Part shown: positions 28,201 to 41,200 of the stretch, one piece after another | How the letters are laid out: each line of letters begins with the position of its first letter | Position numbering within the stretch: the first letter of the stretch is position 1 | Origin: Pterobdella sp. o SKG-2022 | Taxonomy: Eukaryota > Annelida > Clitellata > Hirudinida > Piscicolidae | Reading direction: 5' to 3' | Length of the DNA: 64,000 nt | NCBI GenBank assembly: GCA_964035795.1 | Contig: OZ038322.1 | Location: 18,764,674 to 18,828,673 of the forward strand | The notes under the pieces: generated by a model | Told to the model about the DNA's origin: nothing | The model's input: the letters and a program-made list of their open reading frames with translations, nothing else | Database searches by the model: none | Made by a program: the position numbers and the translations under genes

Positions 28201-29180
28201 CCAAGTATTGTTCGTATGCAGCGATTGATGAAGATATTTAAACGTTGAATGTGATGATTAAGTGGGGCCCAGGATTCACATCCGTATAATAAAACAGGGA
28301 GTATCACAGCCTTGAACAGTCGGAATTTTGTACTGTGTTTGATTGCAGGCTGGTACCACACCAGTTTATTTAAGCATCCAAAAGCTATTGATGCTTTATT
28401 GACTCGAGCGTCCACTTCTGCGTTTAGTTCTATTTCATCTGTGAGAGTGGCTCCCAAATACTTGAATTGTTTCACTTCTATGTTTTTCAAAAAATTGTTA
28501 CTAGAAGTTTGTTTTGGGAGTTTTTTCTGTTTTGGCAATATTGTCATTCGTTTTGTTTTGTCAATGTTTATTTTCAAACCAAAAATTTTCAAATTGTTTT
28601 CTATTGAGTCTCATTTTCATCATTCTCTCATTTTTTGAAGTGAAATTTTTGTTTTCCTTCCAGGCAGTTCTTAGGTTGCCTAGAAGAATTACTGCTGTGC
28701 CTCTTTGATTAATAGGATTATTATCTGTGGATCCTGAGTACGCAACAGTAGCATCTTCTATGTCTAGAACACCGCACCCAGGCCACCGCACTTCAGCTAG
28801 CGCCATTGCACAAACTTTATGTTCTTTCATTGTTGTTCAGAAGGCTTGAGTTGACTTTTGTCGGGTTGCCTAAGGTTCTTACATTTCAGCAACCCACTTT
28901 GATTAAAGTTTCTTTTTTTCTTCTGTGGATAGACTGTATTTCTTTTACGTTCCGTTCCTGGTGAGTTATCAGCTCTACGCAGGTTTGCGGTTTATAATTT
29001 CCTCCTCGCTTCTCCGCCATTTTTCGGGAGTATTTGTAGAAACAATATTCAGTCAAAAAAACTAAATGAAAATTATAAAAAACATTTTTTAATAACTTTT
29101 TGATGTAAAAACTTTTTTCAAAAACTCAGTGAAAACTTAAAATTATTCGAGCCATTGACGCGCGGGCTAAAAGTAAACAC

Positions 29181-29272
<92 letters not shown>

Positions 29273-32200
29273 TTATATATAGATAGATAGATATATATAC
29301 AGATAGATAGATAAATAGAATGATTTATGGATAAAAACATGTATCTGATAACATTTTTTTTAAAGCATAGAAAAACTTGACCTTCGTGAGAAAAATAGAT
29401 AAATGCTAGTTCTATCTCATTGATCATCATGGAAGCTTTAAGATACTAAAGTTTCAGTTTCATGCAAATTATTTTTGTTTCAAATAAATATTTTAGATAT
29501 TTTATGCACGATAAAACTCCGCATAAGATGACCATGTTCAACGTGCTTGGACTTTTTCATACGCAATTTGTTTTATCCTCCTTAAAAGCTGGCACTTTTT
29601 TGTGTTTTTTCATTGCTTGTGGAAATGCCAACTTCATAAATACTGCCATGGCGATGCATCAAAACCATATGCTCCCACCTAGCTCCCTACGTATTTATCA
29701 ATAACCATTTTCTCTGCATACCTCATCCTTTTAATGCTGTTGTTTTTGCTATTTCAAGATACAAACTGTGTTCACGATTCAGGAGTTTTTTCAACACATC
29801 AATGAATAAAAGTAAAATTTTTCGACAGATAATATATTTTTATGTTCATTTGCATGAACTTTAAAAGCTTTTTAGTGGCTTGAGAGATCGATAAAATTGA
29901 AAAAGTCGCATTGAAAACTTCACAAAGCTCTGAATAGAGAATGCAAATTTAACGTTTTATCCAATTAAGTGCCGAACTCAAGATTAACAATCAATCTTAT
30001 TTTTTGGAAACATTCTGAAACTAATACTTCACAATAATTTAATTTTATATCTTAATCCCTTTTTGCACCTTTAAAATTCATTGTATTTATAATCCTTATT
30101 GCTATAACCCAATAAAATTTCTGCCACCATGCTTTGGTGTGCCATTTAATTAACTAGTATTAATGTCATTTGTGGCGTGTGATAAAAAGATCCTATTACT
30201 AGCACATAGTCAATAAAAGTTTCTAACGTGCGTCTTTGATGAAGCTGCCTCGATTACTTTGACCGTGTTTTGTTGTTTATTGTACCTTTCATTTCAAAGT
30301 ATTATTTTATATTTTCAATAATTCTACTAATTTTTCGTTTGGTCCTAAATGCATCAGATGTAGACTTTCAAGAAATTTGAGAATTTTTTCTATTGTAATG
30401 TTTTAAAATTAATTTTGAAAGATTTCCAATATAATTCAACGATGAAATCCAGTCTCATAATTATTAGATTGTCTTTTTACTTTTTTTATATATTACTTAA
30501 ATCCAAGCTATTTTTAATTATTTTTTTTAGACATGGTTAAAAAAATATATAATGAAATAATTCAAATCCATACAATAATTCAAATGGATTGAAAAAATGA
30601 TCGAAAACCTCGACTGAAAGGCTTCAAATCGAATTTCTGAATCAATTTGGTCCTTCAGATTGCAGCCTTAATAAGCCTTTCGAGTTATCACTTTTCATAT
30701 AAGCTTTCTTTTAAATAATGCTTCCTACAAATGAGTTATTGATATCTAGCGTTGAAGTTTAAATTGAATACCCTGCAGTGTATTTGATTATTGCTGTTAA
30801 TTTAAAAGGATAAGCTTGCCATCGTGGCTTTATTTGCTTTATTTTACTGCATATGTAATTATATAAATGAGATGACTTTTTCTCAACATTTTTACATGCA
30901 TAATCAAGTTTGTTTTCAGCATAGTGCATCTACTTCAAGCATTTATTTTATTTTTATCCAATTATTTTATTTAATATTTTCACCAAGCCAAAAAAAGTTG
31001 AAATTTTTCGAAAGAGTTTTCAATGTTTGTTTTTTATCGAATTAAATTTTACAATTATTTTATTTGTTAACTATTTTTATAAACGCATATGTGGTGTATC
31101 GCTTCTACTCAAATTCCGAATTTTTCAATCAAATATATTTCTTCCAACATCCTGAATAACACCTTCTCCTCAGCTCCAATGCAACTTCATAATTAAATCC
31201 TGACTCGATATTTTCAAATTAAAACTAAATTAAATCATATTAAAAGTAATGCTTTGAAGGTTTATATTATATGTAGAACGGGAAGAAATTATGGATTGGA
31301 CAAGGACTCAAAGAAGACTGGAAGCGAAGGGCGCCTCATTACCTTTCTGACTACACTGACGGTAGTTTTTATATTCAATAATAGAAGTTTTATATATAAC
31401 TAGACCTTTCAGTCCATCAGTTTCATTACGCTCTTAGAGTCCTTTGTAAGCTTGGAACTTCTATTTCGAACTCGTTTTTTTGTTTAATATATTTTAAATG
31501 AGAAAATATTTTTCACAATTTATATATGATTTTATAAATAATGAGAAATCAGAGCTTATGTAGGATGTTTCCAATTGAGAAACCCCATAATGAAAAATAT
31601 TATCAAAATGAAATTTGATTTATAACTGAATTAAATGTTTCCAATATTTCAAGAAGCAAACGGTCATCTTAACAAACGGTTTGACGTGTTCAAGCCATGA
31701 ATAACGCAATAAATAAAGAGTAACGAGACTTTAAAAAGAATTAGATTCTAATTGAGGTTTTTATTATTCAAATTGGATTTTCTGAATGCTTAGGAACGAA
31801 GAATGAATGCTTTTAAAAGTCCTTCTTTATCGCAATGATTCTCTCAGGAATCTAACAATAATTACAAATTTAAAATAAAAATTGTTTTAAAAATTTTTCT
31901 AGGTTATTGAAAATTACTGATAAAAAAACATGATAAAATTATAATTAAATTACTAACCAGGTTTCAAAATCTGACGATTGTGTCATAAAACTTCGTTAAT
32001 AGCAAACTTAAATTTTATCATTGTTGAGTTTTATTTTCTATAATTAAATTCCATTCATGAAACATTCAGTCATAAACAAGCTTTCTGGATACAAAATTTT
32101 GTCACATTTATAATACGTTTCTTCACTACTTGAAATTTGAATTAAAAAAACTGAATTTGTTTATAAGAAAAATAAAGCTTTGAATAGGATCAGCTCAAAA

Positions 32201-35200
32201 ACTCAAGCAACTGAGATATTAACGGATATGCTTTTAGGATAAAAAAATATTGCTATACAAATATTAGTCTACAATGAAATACATATAAACAAAAGTGGGT
32301 TTTATAGTCGAAACTTGAAAAATTTCCCCGAAATTAACTTACATTCTTTAGTTAAAAAACTGTGTATTAACTAGAATTTCTTATATTAAACATTTTCTTG
32401 CTTTTTTAAACTAATCTTTAGTTACTGGTTATAAAAAAAATTCTCAAAACAAAATTCAACATGACAACGTGAAAAGTTTTGATGTTTTAGGGAAGTGTTT
32501 TAAATAGTTATCACTTGTTGTATAGACATTTTGACAACCGATTACAATAGCATTGGCTCATGAATACTTGATAATTATATTCTATTCAAAATATACGACC
32601 TGAAAACAGATCAAAACATTTAGTTTTTTTTAAAGTAATTTGAAGTTTTAATTTTAAAAATTCCAAAAATGTGTTTAACAATAAACTTTCAACAAAATCA
32701 ACCAACTTTTACTGCTTCGATATAATGACCAGCTTTAAAAACCGAATTTTTACACAAGAATTTTGCTCAAAGACTTTTATTTTGAGTATAAATGTTTATA
32801 ATTAATTCATTCATATTCAAAAACGGCAAGTATTTTTTACCTCATTTAAAACTATTTTTTCAGGTTTTTGCGGAAAACATACACTGCATAAAACACTTTC
32901 ATCTACGTTTTTCCTTTATTTTGCGTGCATCCTTCCATCTATTGCTCTTGGGGTTCTGTATTACAGCAACACCAGTGGACCAGACGGCAATGGACAAATC
33001 GGTAAGATTTAAGAGTTTGTTGCCCTAAGTTTTATTTTATGCAGCTTTCATGTCGATTCACGTTAATTTTTGAACATTTTCATTTAGGCTTTACTAAGTC
33101 TAAATAAATAACCAAGATAAAAAATTAAAATTTTATTGAGAAAAATATTTCTCAGTTATGAATAGAACATTAACGGAATAAAAATTTTTTATTCGAAACA
33201 TTTCCAATCTTTTTATCTCTTGTCACGCCTATTTCAACTCAATGAATTTTAATAACTTGGTGTTTTAAAATCAACTTCGGCTTCAAAGCAAAACTGATGA
33301 GGCGTGCAATAGTTGAAGATTGTTCCGGAAAGGGGTTTAAGCTGCAAGATAAATAATTTCTTCATCAATATTTTTCTGCGTTGAATACCTTAAAACCTTT
33401 CGATGAAAATTCATACTAATTCTCTCTGGAATAGTGTATTATACTTTTATAAGCTCAATAAATTCAGTTAATCTAGGTTTAATATAATTGATGATGTGGG
33501 ACGAAGGCATTCTCATGGCATTTTCACATGATTTATTAAATAGTCCACGAAAATATTTTTTTCAAACGTCAAAGAACAAAGGCATCAATCATTTAAAATC
33601 GCCAGTCTATTTGACAAGAATCGAACTCATTTCATCAAAGTTTCATATAACGTTCTTACAAGCTTTTAAGTGGTGCTCAATTCCAAATTTAATAGTACTA
33701 CTTCTTTAATGTTGTCACTATTATTTTAATAGAAAACTTTTATTAGTATCATCTGATGTAATATGAAAACTTTTAATGTTTGTTTTAGGGCATTTGCAAA
33801 TACATTCATGTTACTATGAAATGTCTTGGTTATGGCGGTTTGTGAGACGGGTCTTCATGCCACTCATAGCTTTTTTAACTGTTCAAACTGAATTTTTAGA
33901 TATACAAATAAAATATTTAAGCAAGTTGGTATTTATTCACTGAACCACGTCGCTTTAGTGGGAAAAAATAAAAATTCATTAATCCTGAGTTTTATATTAA
34001 TTTGTATCCAAAACCTATATCAAAACACCCTTCTTGAATCTCAATTAAATCAATGAACTGTGTTCATACAATGGTTAAGTTCGTTTAATGATAGAAATAA
34101 AGGTAATCGTGCATTTCATAGAAAATTAAGATTTTTATTGAAAAACTTGCTTTTCTTAGAATGACACTTGAATCAAAGACTTCAAAATCTTTCCACAAGT
34201 TTCCAACCTTTCAAAATATATTATTTAAAAGTTTAAAAAGTGAAGTTGAAAATTGACTAATGGTTTCATTTCAAAAATAAAAAGTAAAAATTGTTTTTGA
34301 TAGTATTTTGAATTAAAAGTTTATAAGTTATACCCTAGTATGAAAACCAACCAATGCATCCTTCAGATCATTCCTTGATGGATAACTTTTTAAACATTAG
34401 TTTCTTTAATTTTTTTTGAGTTTTAAAATTAAATACTTCAAATTCATTTTTCAATAAATAATTTAAAAGTTTTAAAAATTTTCTAAAAATTTTTTTTCAA
34501 GAAGAATTAGATTTTTAGGAAAGGATAAAAAATTTTAATAGCCTAATAAAGCCTATATAAAATAAGTTTCCCCAACGAATTAAACATACCAGTTACAAAA
34601 TTGAAATGTTAGACTCTTAATTTGATTCTGCGCATTTCTATATAAAAATATAATGTTATTTTTTTTTAAAGTAAATATTAAATTAAATTCAGTCCGCGTT
34701 CAAAATTCAACAAGCGTTTTCTTAAAACTTTAATCTTCTTTCATACATCGCCTCAATCTTGCTTGATTCAATTTGTTTGTAACGTTTACAAAACGTCACT
34801 TTTATACTTCATGCTTTTCTTATTAACTGGCCATGATCTTTTTATTGGACAAGTTGATGCAAGTGATGCATTGAATGAAAAGCTGCCAAGTGCCAGACAG
34901 CTTAATCATGATCCTTATTCAATTATTTCAATCTCTTAATTTATTCTCTTATTTATTATGGAAAACTTAATTAAAGTGACGGCAAATATGAATTTATTAC
35001 ATAAATTAATTCGTTAATTTTTTTTGAAAGCATTAAAAAAAAATAAAAATAACGTCAAGTAAATTTAGATTCGGAGAGAAAATGTTGAGTTACACATGAC
35101 AACAAAACAGATGTGAAAAAAGTGATCTATTCGCAGACAATAGCAGGTCTTGCTTTCGCCATGTTCGGAGGCCAACCAATGGTTATTTTAATGACAACAG

Positions 35201-38200
35201 CTCCTCTTGCCATCTACACTAAAGGTATTATAATACTTTTGCTTTTAGCTATAAATAAATGTCACTCGATAATGTGGATACAAGATTTTTCACTTTTTCA
35301 TTATGTGTAGAGGTATATTTTGAAAATTGTTGCATTGGAATGTGAGTACAAAGTTATGAACAGAATAATAAAAAAATTTTCATGCAGTTTTTCATTAAAA
35401 TTCAACTCTTCAAAGTTTATAGCCTATTTAAAATTGATGTGTTTGTTCTTTCAAACTTAAGAGTTTGTTAATCAAAACAAAACTTGAGTTAATGCAGAAA
35501 AAGACCAATTTTTTTTGAGAATGTACAACAGATTTCATAATAAAAAAATATTTTCAATTTGAAAATTGAAAATTTCAATGAAAAATTGTATAAAGAAAAA
35601 TGTATTAATAGATTCTGACACGGGATTATGAAAGAAGTCTAAACAATTTTTTGTCACATCCATTTCTTTTCAATCCCAAGTAGTTTGCACATTTTGTGAA
35701 GCTTTAGTAAAAAATTTTAGTAATTATAAAAATGTATAAGTTATATTTTTTGTGCAAGAAATATACAAAGTGGCGGCACTTGATTAGCAATTCAAACGAT
35801 ACATACGTGACTTTTGATGCTTTTGAAACTTTGCAGTGGTCTACAACATATGTGAAGATTGGAAGTTGGATTTTCACGGCATGTTTGCTTGCACAGGTTT
35901 ATGGAACTCATTTTTCCTTCTGCTTTATGCTTTCACGGATGCTAGTAAACTTATGAAGTGGTGTACGAGGTATAATTCGAAGGATTTTTATACGTTTTTT
36001 TTATAATTTAACTTAATTATTTTATTTCGATAAATTTATTTTAAAAACTCATTTCGAAGTTGAAACCAAAAATTTTCTGAATATTTTGTTTATTTTTACT
36101 CCTAATTATGTTTGAAAATTTTTTTTTAAATATTTGGATATAATTCAGTAATATTAGAAAAGAATTTCTGAAAAAAACAGAATGGAACTGAAAAATATTC
36201 ATGGTACGAAACATGTGATAGTTTTTTATTTAAAAATCAACTTCGTTTGTTAGAGCTTTTTATCATGGAGATTTTTGATAACATCAAACTATGGGGCCTC
36301 ACGTATTATATTATGAATTGATCAAAAACTGATTTTTTTTTTCGTTTTAATTTATAAAATCAATAAAAACGATTTTTTTAACAAAAGCTTTTTAAATTTT
36401 TATTTAAAAATTTTCAGTATTTTTTTATAAGATTTTTATTAGGGGTTATTGTTAATTTATTGAAACTCATTTTTCACTTAACTGAGGTTTTTTCCAAAAA
36501 TAAAAATATTCGAGTTTCAAATTACTTGACTATTTTTGTGAAAATATTTCAAATACAATTTAAATATCAAATTATGTATAAAAAAACGTTTAATAATAAC
36601 TCGGTAACGATAAAATTCATAAATATCACTTGCTTCAAGACTGGGAAGATATAACGATTATCTCTATTGAAAATTTGATAACTCAATAAGCTACTAACAA
36701 AATATCATTTTCACAAACATGTTATGTGATTCTAATTAAATTCTAGACCTTGAAGAAAAGGATTGGCATTTTTTAATTGAAATAAAATAATTATTAAACT
36801 GAAAACCATTGCCAGGTCAACAGAAGAAATCTTTGCTCTCTTCATTTCTCTAGCATTAGCGGTTGATGCTTTTAAAAATGTTGCTTATGGTTGGTGACAT
36901 TATTCTCATTTTATTTTTATTATATCGTCGGTTGTAAAAAATTTTTCAAAAAATTACTTTGTTTATCATTTTGATTTTATTGTTGTCTTTGTACATGTGT
37001 TTGTCTCAAAACCTTTCAGTTAGTTTTTTTTATTCATAACTTTCCACAAAATTTATTTGCCGTAACAACGTTTTACTGCAAAAAACTTGGCAAAAATTTT
37101 TGTTAAAAACAATTCCCCTATTATTCCTAAGGTTGTTTTAAGTCGATTTTATTTTTTTAAACTCAGTTTCAAACTAAAAAATGCAAACTGAAAATTCAAA
37201 ATTCCAAAAGTTAGTTTGATAACAACTTCACCAAAGCATTGAAGTTCGTAATTGAAAAATTAAATGTTTTTGAAACTCTGCAACTGAAAACTTTTATGAA
37301 ACATTATATCTATAAAAATCTTGCTGGATTTTATTTTCTCAAAATTTTCCAAGCACAAGATTATGAGAAAACAATTTTGAAGTTCTAGTTTCAAATAAAT
37401 TCTCAAAGCTTTATTGAAATGATTATTTTTGCTATAAGGATTTTTTATGTATTTAAATTTTCTATTTTCATGAATATATCTGATTTAAAACAAAAACTAT
37501 TCAAGTTCACATACCACGTAGATTGCAAACTTTTTCTTAAAATAGAATAAAACTTTTAAAAGTTCTTTATGCAAATAATCAAAACAGCAATTCGAAAATT
37601 TATATAGTTGAACTAACCTTGCAGACTTCAACACAAACTACCACTCGCCATCTTGTTATAGAAACAACACACACCTCGCCACCAACAGCACACTGTTCCA
37701 CAGCATCACAACACCAAGCTCCAAGCTAGCAGCTACTGGGGTTGCTTTAACAAAGATTGTCAAAGAAAGTCCTTCAGAATGCTTTCGAGAGACCAGTCTT
37801 TTATACCTGCTTTTGATGCTTGGAACGGCTTGGCTCAGTCTGTCTTTATACAACTTTACCAAAACGTCTGTTGAAGTATTCAAAGTTATCATACAAACTA
37901 ACAGTATTTGTTTTACTGTGAAATAGTGGGTTTTTTGTTTTATATCAAATTTATTATTCATTTGAACACAGTTTTTCTAATGGTGTTTACATTTTGAGCC
38001 TAATATTCATGAAAGTTCGTGTCGTTTGAAAATAATTCAAATAACGCATTTTTCAAAACCTAAAATACTCTCTAATTCATGTAATTTTTGGTAAAATTCT
38101 GAATAATAATTTTTTATACCATTCAATAATAATTTTAAACATAGATTGAAAAATTTTTAATTTTTAAAACATGGAAATTTCTCGAAATTCAGAATGAAAG

Positions 38201-41200
38201 TTTGTAAAATAACTATAGATCTGCTAAAAATGCACTTATCAAGCAATGGTTTGAAGTAGTCATATGGGATAGATTGTGTCCCAACTGCCAAACTAGCATG
38301 AGAAAAAACAAGTAAAATTAGATGACCAGAGAACTTTTTTATTGATAATGCATTGGGTTTTCCTATATGAAAACATTATAATCAACTTTTTCGTCTAACC
38401 AACACTGTAACTGAAAGTTTTATTCGTTATAAGCTAGTCGCAAATATTTTTAAATATTCAAATTTAAAAAACTTAATATTTAAATTCTTGCTGTTTAAGA
38501 ACTTTTCTACTGTTAAGAGACCTAATGGTTGTTTTAAACATTGTATTTATTCGACGCAGGCCCTTCTTAAACGCCAGCAAGAGAGAGCTGATGGCTGATT
38601 GTGCTCTGCCGGTTTCAGTGCTTCTAATGGCGTTTTTCGGATCGTACCTTTTCAGAGACGTTAAATGTTAGTTTTGTTTAGTTTTATTAAGCGTGAATAA
38701 TCGTTTTAAATGCGTTATAGTCAAATAGATAAAAGTTGAAACGATGGAAAATAAATTTCATGTTGTGGTCTGTGTTTTTTTTATTATATATAAACGAAAG
38801 CTAACATTTATTTTGTTTTTAATTTGATGTAAAAACTTTCACTAAATTTTTAAGACATTTTTTTACCTTTTAGAAACTTTTGCAACAATTTCTTCCTTGA
38901 AAACTGGAAAAATGTTGAATAAATCTTTCGAGGGTCATTTCAGTTTTAATTAACACTCTGTTCAAGCTATTGCAGTTTTTTGAATTGTGAAAATTTGAAA
39001 CATTTCTAATTGACTAAAGCCTCAAATACCCAAGACTTTAATCTCTGGTTCAAGAAAATGAAATTTTCGAAATTCATCAAATCGTTTTTCATATTTTTTG
39101 ATTTATACTAAACATTAATTTAAGTTAAAGCAGAAAAAAATTCCAAAGTTTTCAAAACTTTCTTAATGTCATTATAATTACAGAAATATCAATTAAACGT
39201 TTTTTCTTGTTTCCTTCTTTTATACTTTGGATGCCATTTTTCATTTTTATGGTCAATAAATTTTAGCAAAAATAATTACTTCAAAAGAAATCTATAGCAA
39301 TGAAAAATAAAAACAAACTTTAAACGTTGAAAAGTACATGCAGTTTGATTAAATTTAACTAAAAAGCTGGTGTAAAAGCATTGAAGAAAAAACGAATTAA
39401 AAGATGTTTGTATAAAATTTTAAGCAAATCATTGACTTAAAAATTTTTAATACGGCTTGTAAGATAAAAATGTCTGAGAAGTTTGGTATTTCTGAAGTTT
39501 TTGCGCCATTACTCGTGTACTCTCATAATTTTGAGACATTTATATTCTGTTAGCTATATAACTTTATATGGGGTTTAGTGCTTTTTTTTGCTTTTATTTT
39601 CAGTTTTTTGCTCTCAAATGCATTTAGATACCTTTTTAAAAATCATTTTTATACTTATCTTCTTTGAATTCGATTTCAGCCTAAATTAGAAAACCCGTTT
39701 ATTTACATAGAATAAACAATAAAAGAAAGTTCTTTAAAATGCAATTATTATTAATTTTTTTCTACTTGTAAAATTATTTTTAGGTTTCATTTCAGTTCGA
39801 AGGTTCAAAAATTTTTTAATATGTTTTATAATGATTTTAATTAATAATTTTTTTTTCTGTGAAAAGTTTTAATTGGAAACTGTTTTCATTTAGCTCAAGG
39901 CCACCAGACTTTTTTTCAACTTCTGTTTGTTTCTTTAAGCTACCTCTTAATGTTCATTTTTGAACTGTTTTTAAATAATCTTTTCAATGTCCTTTTACAC
40001 AAAATTGAGTTGGTCCAAAACATAAGCTTGCACAGTCAAAGGGCAAATAACATACTTGGATATCCATATTATTTCGAACTTTAAAAAAAGAATTGTTGCC
40101 CTCGACTCGATCTCAATATTTTACCGTTTCAACGTTGCACGACTTTATTTACTTCTCATTGAAACTTCCCGCTTTTGCAAAATTTTGACCACCTTTCTTT
40201 CAAAAAACCTCACGTATTGATGGTTCGTATAAGCATCCTCATTTTTTCTACTCATCTTTATCAAGACTTAAGTCTTTTATCAATTTTTAATTTTCTTTTT
40301 ATAAATTTTTTAAATTTCTTTCCATGTTAAACTTTCAGTTCTGTTGAAGTCAAATGAAGTTGAGCTTTAGCAAAAAGAAAGTCAAGCTCGTCGACAGTCG
40401 TTTTTTCCTATGCAATAACCCTTGACGGCACCACTTTCACAATATCTTCTAAAAGCAAAGTTTTAAGGTGATACTCATGACTCCAATCTCAACTTTGTTT
40501 GCTCCAGCTTCAAATTAAATTTTTTTCAACCGTTACATCCAAGTTAAGAAACAGATTTTCAAACTCCGGTTGACTAAAACTATAAATGCTTTCATTATTC
40601 CATTAGTTTTGTCTACTGCAACGTTCTTTTTTGTGGTTTGACAAAAAATTTCAAACTGCGGTTTTTTTGAAGCCACACGTTTCAAAACTCTTTCCAAGCT
40701 GGCTATTTGAGCTTTTATCATACCTGCCTACATCGCTAACAACCGTCCAAAGATCCATTTTTAAGCTTGTTTGACTGCATTCCATGTTTGAAAAACTTGT
40801 TAATTTTTAAATTTTTATTCTATAAATTAATTTTATTAATTACATTCTTACACTCTGCCTTCCAATCAGTCCCTTCAAACTCGTTTATGTTATTTTCCCA
40901 CCATGCTTCACGCTTTATGAATCTTTCTCAATCTGCGTTTGACACCTTTTTTCAAAAATTTTTATTAACATTTCAAAACTTACCTACTATATACCTTCAA
41001 TCAATCATTATTTTTCACATACTTTGAGCACTTCTGTAGCAAATCTAGCTTGTAAATTGTACTATATGTATAAATTAAAAATATGTAATATTATTTTTTA
41101 AACACTATTAGTTTTTGAGAATATTATTCAATTTCTTTTGTATATTCTCAAAGCTTTTGTCATTACTCATAAAATTTTTCAACAATAAATATTCATAAAA

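Larger units (their letters stand above)
26137..31276 (+). other. SLC4A11 intron 8 (5.1 kb) with nested repeats
   Basis: Phase-0 intron between the [13 protein letters not shown] exon and the exon that leads into the membrane domain. It contains an unassigned minus-strand ORF (26577-26945), an antisense truncated non-LTR element (about 27590-29035), and two GATA-type microsatellites on either side of that element. The remaining sequence, about 29450-31276, shows only short open frames with no recognised content. Confidence 0.6.

Noticed and set aside
28048..28638. Plus-strand ORFs of 66 and 108 codons
   Set aside because: Antisense shadows of the minus-strand reverse transcriptase frame.
29167..29430. 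87-codon minus-strand ORF with repeated Ile-Tyr-Leu-Ser
   Set aside because: It is the translation of the TAGA microsatellite, not a gene.
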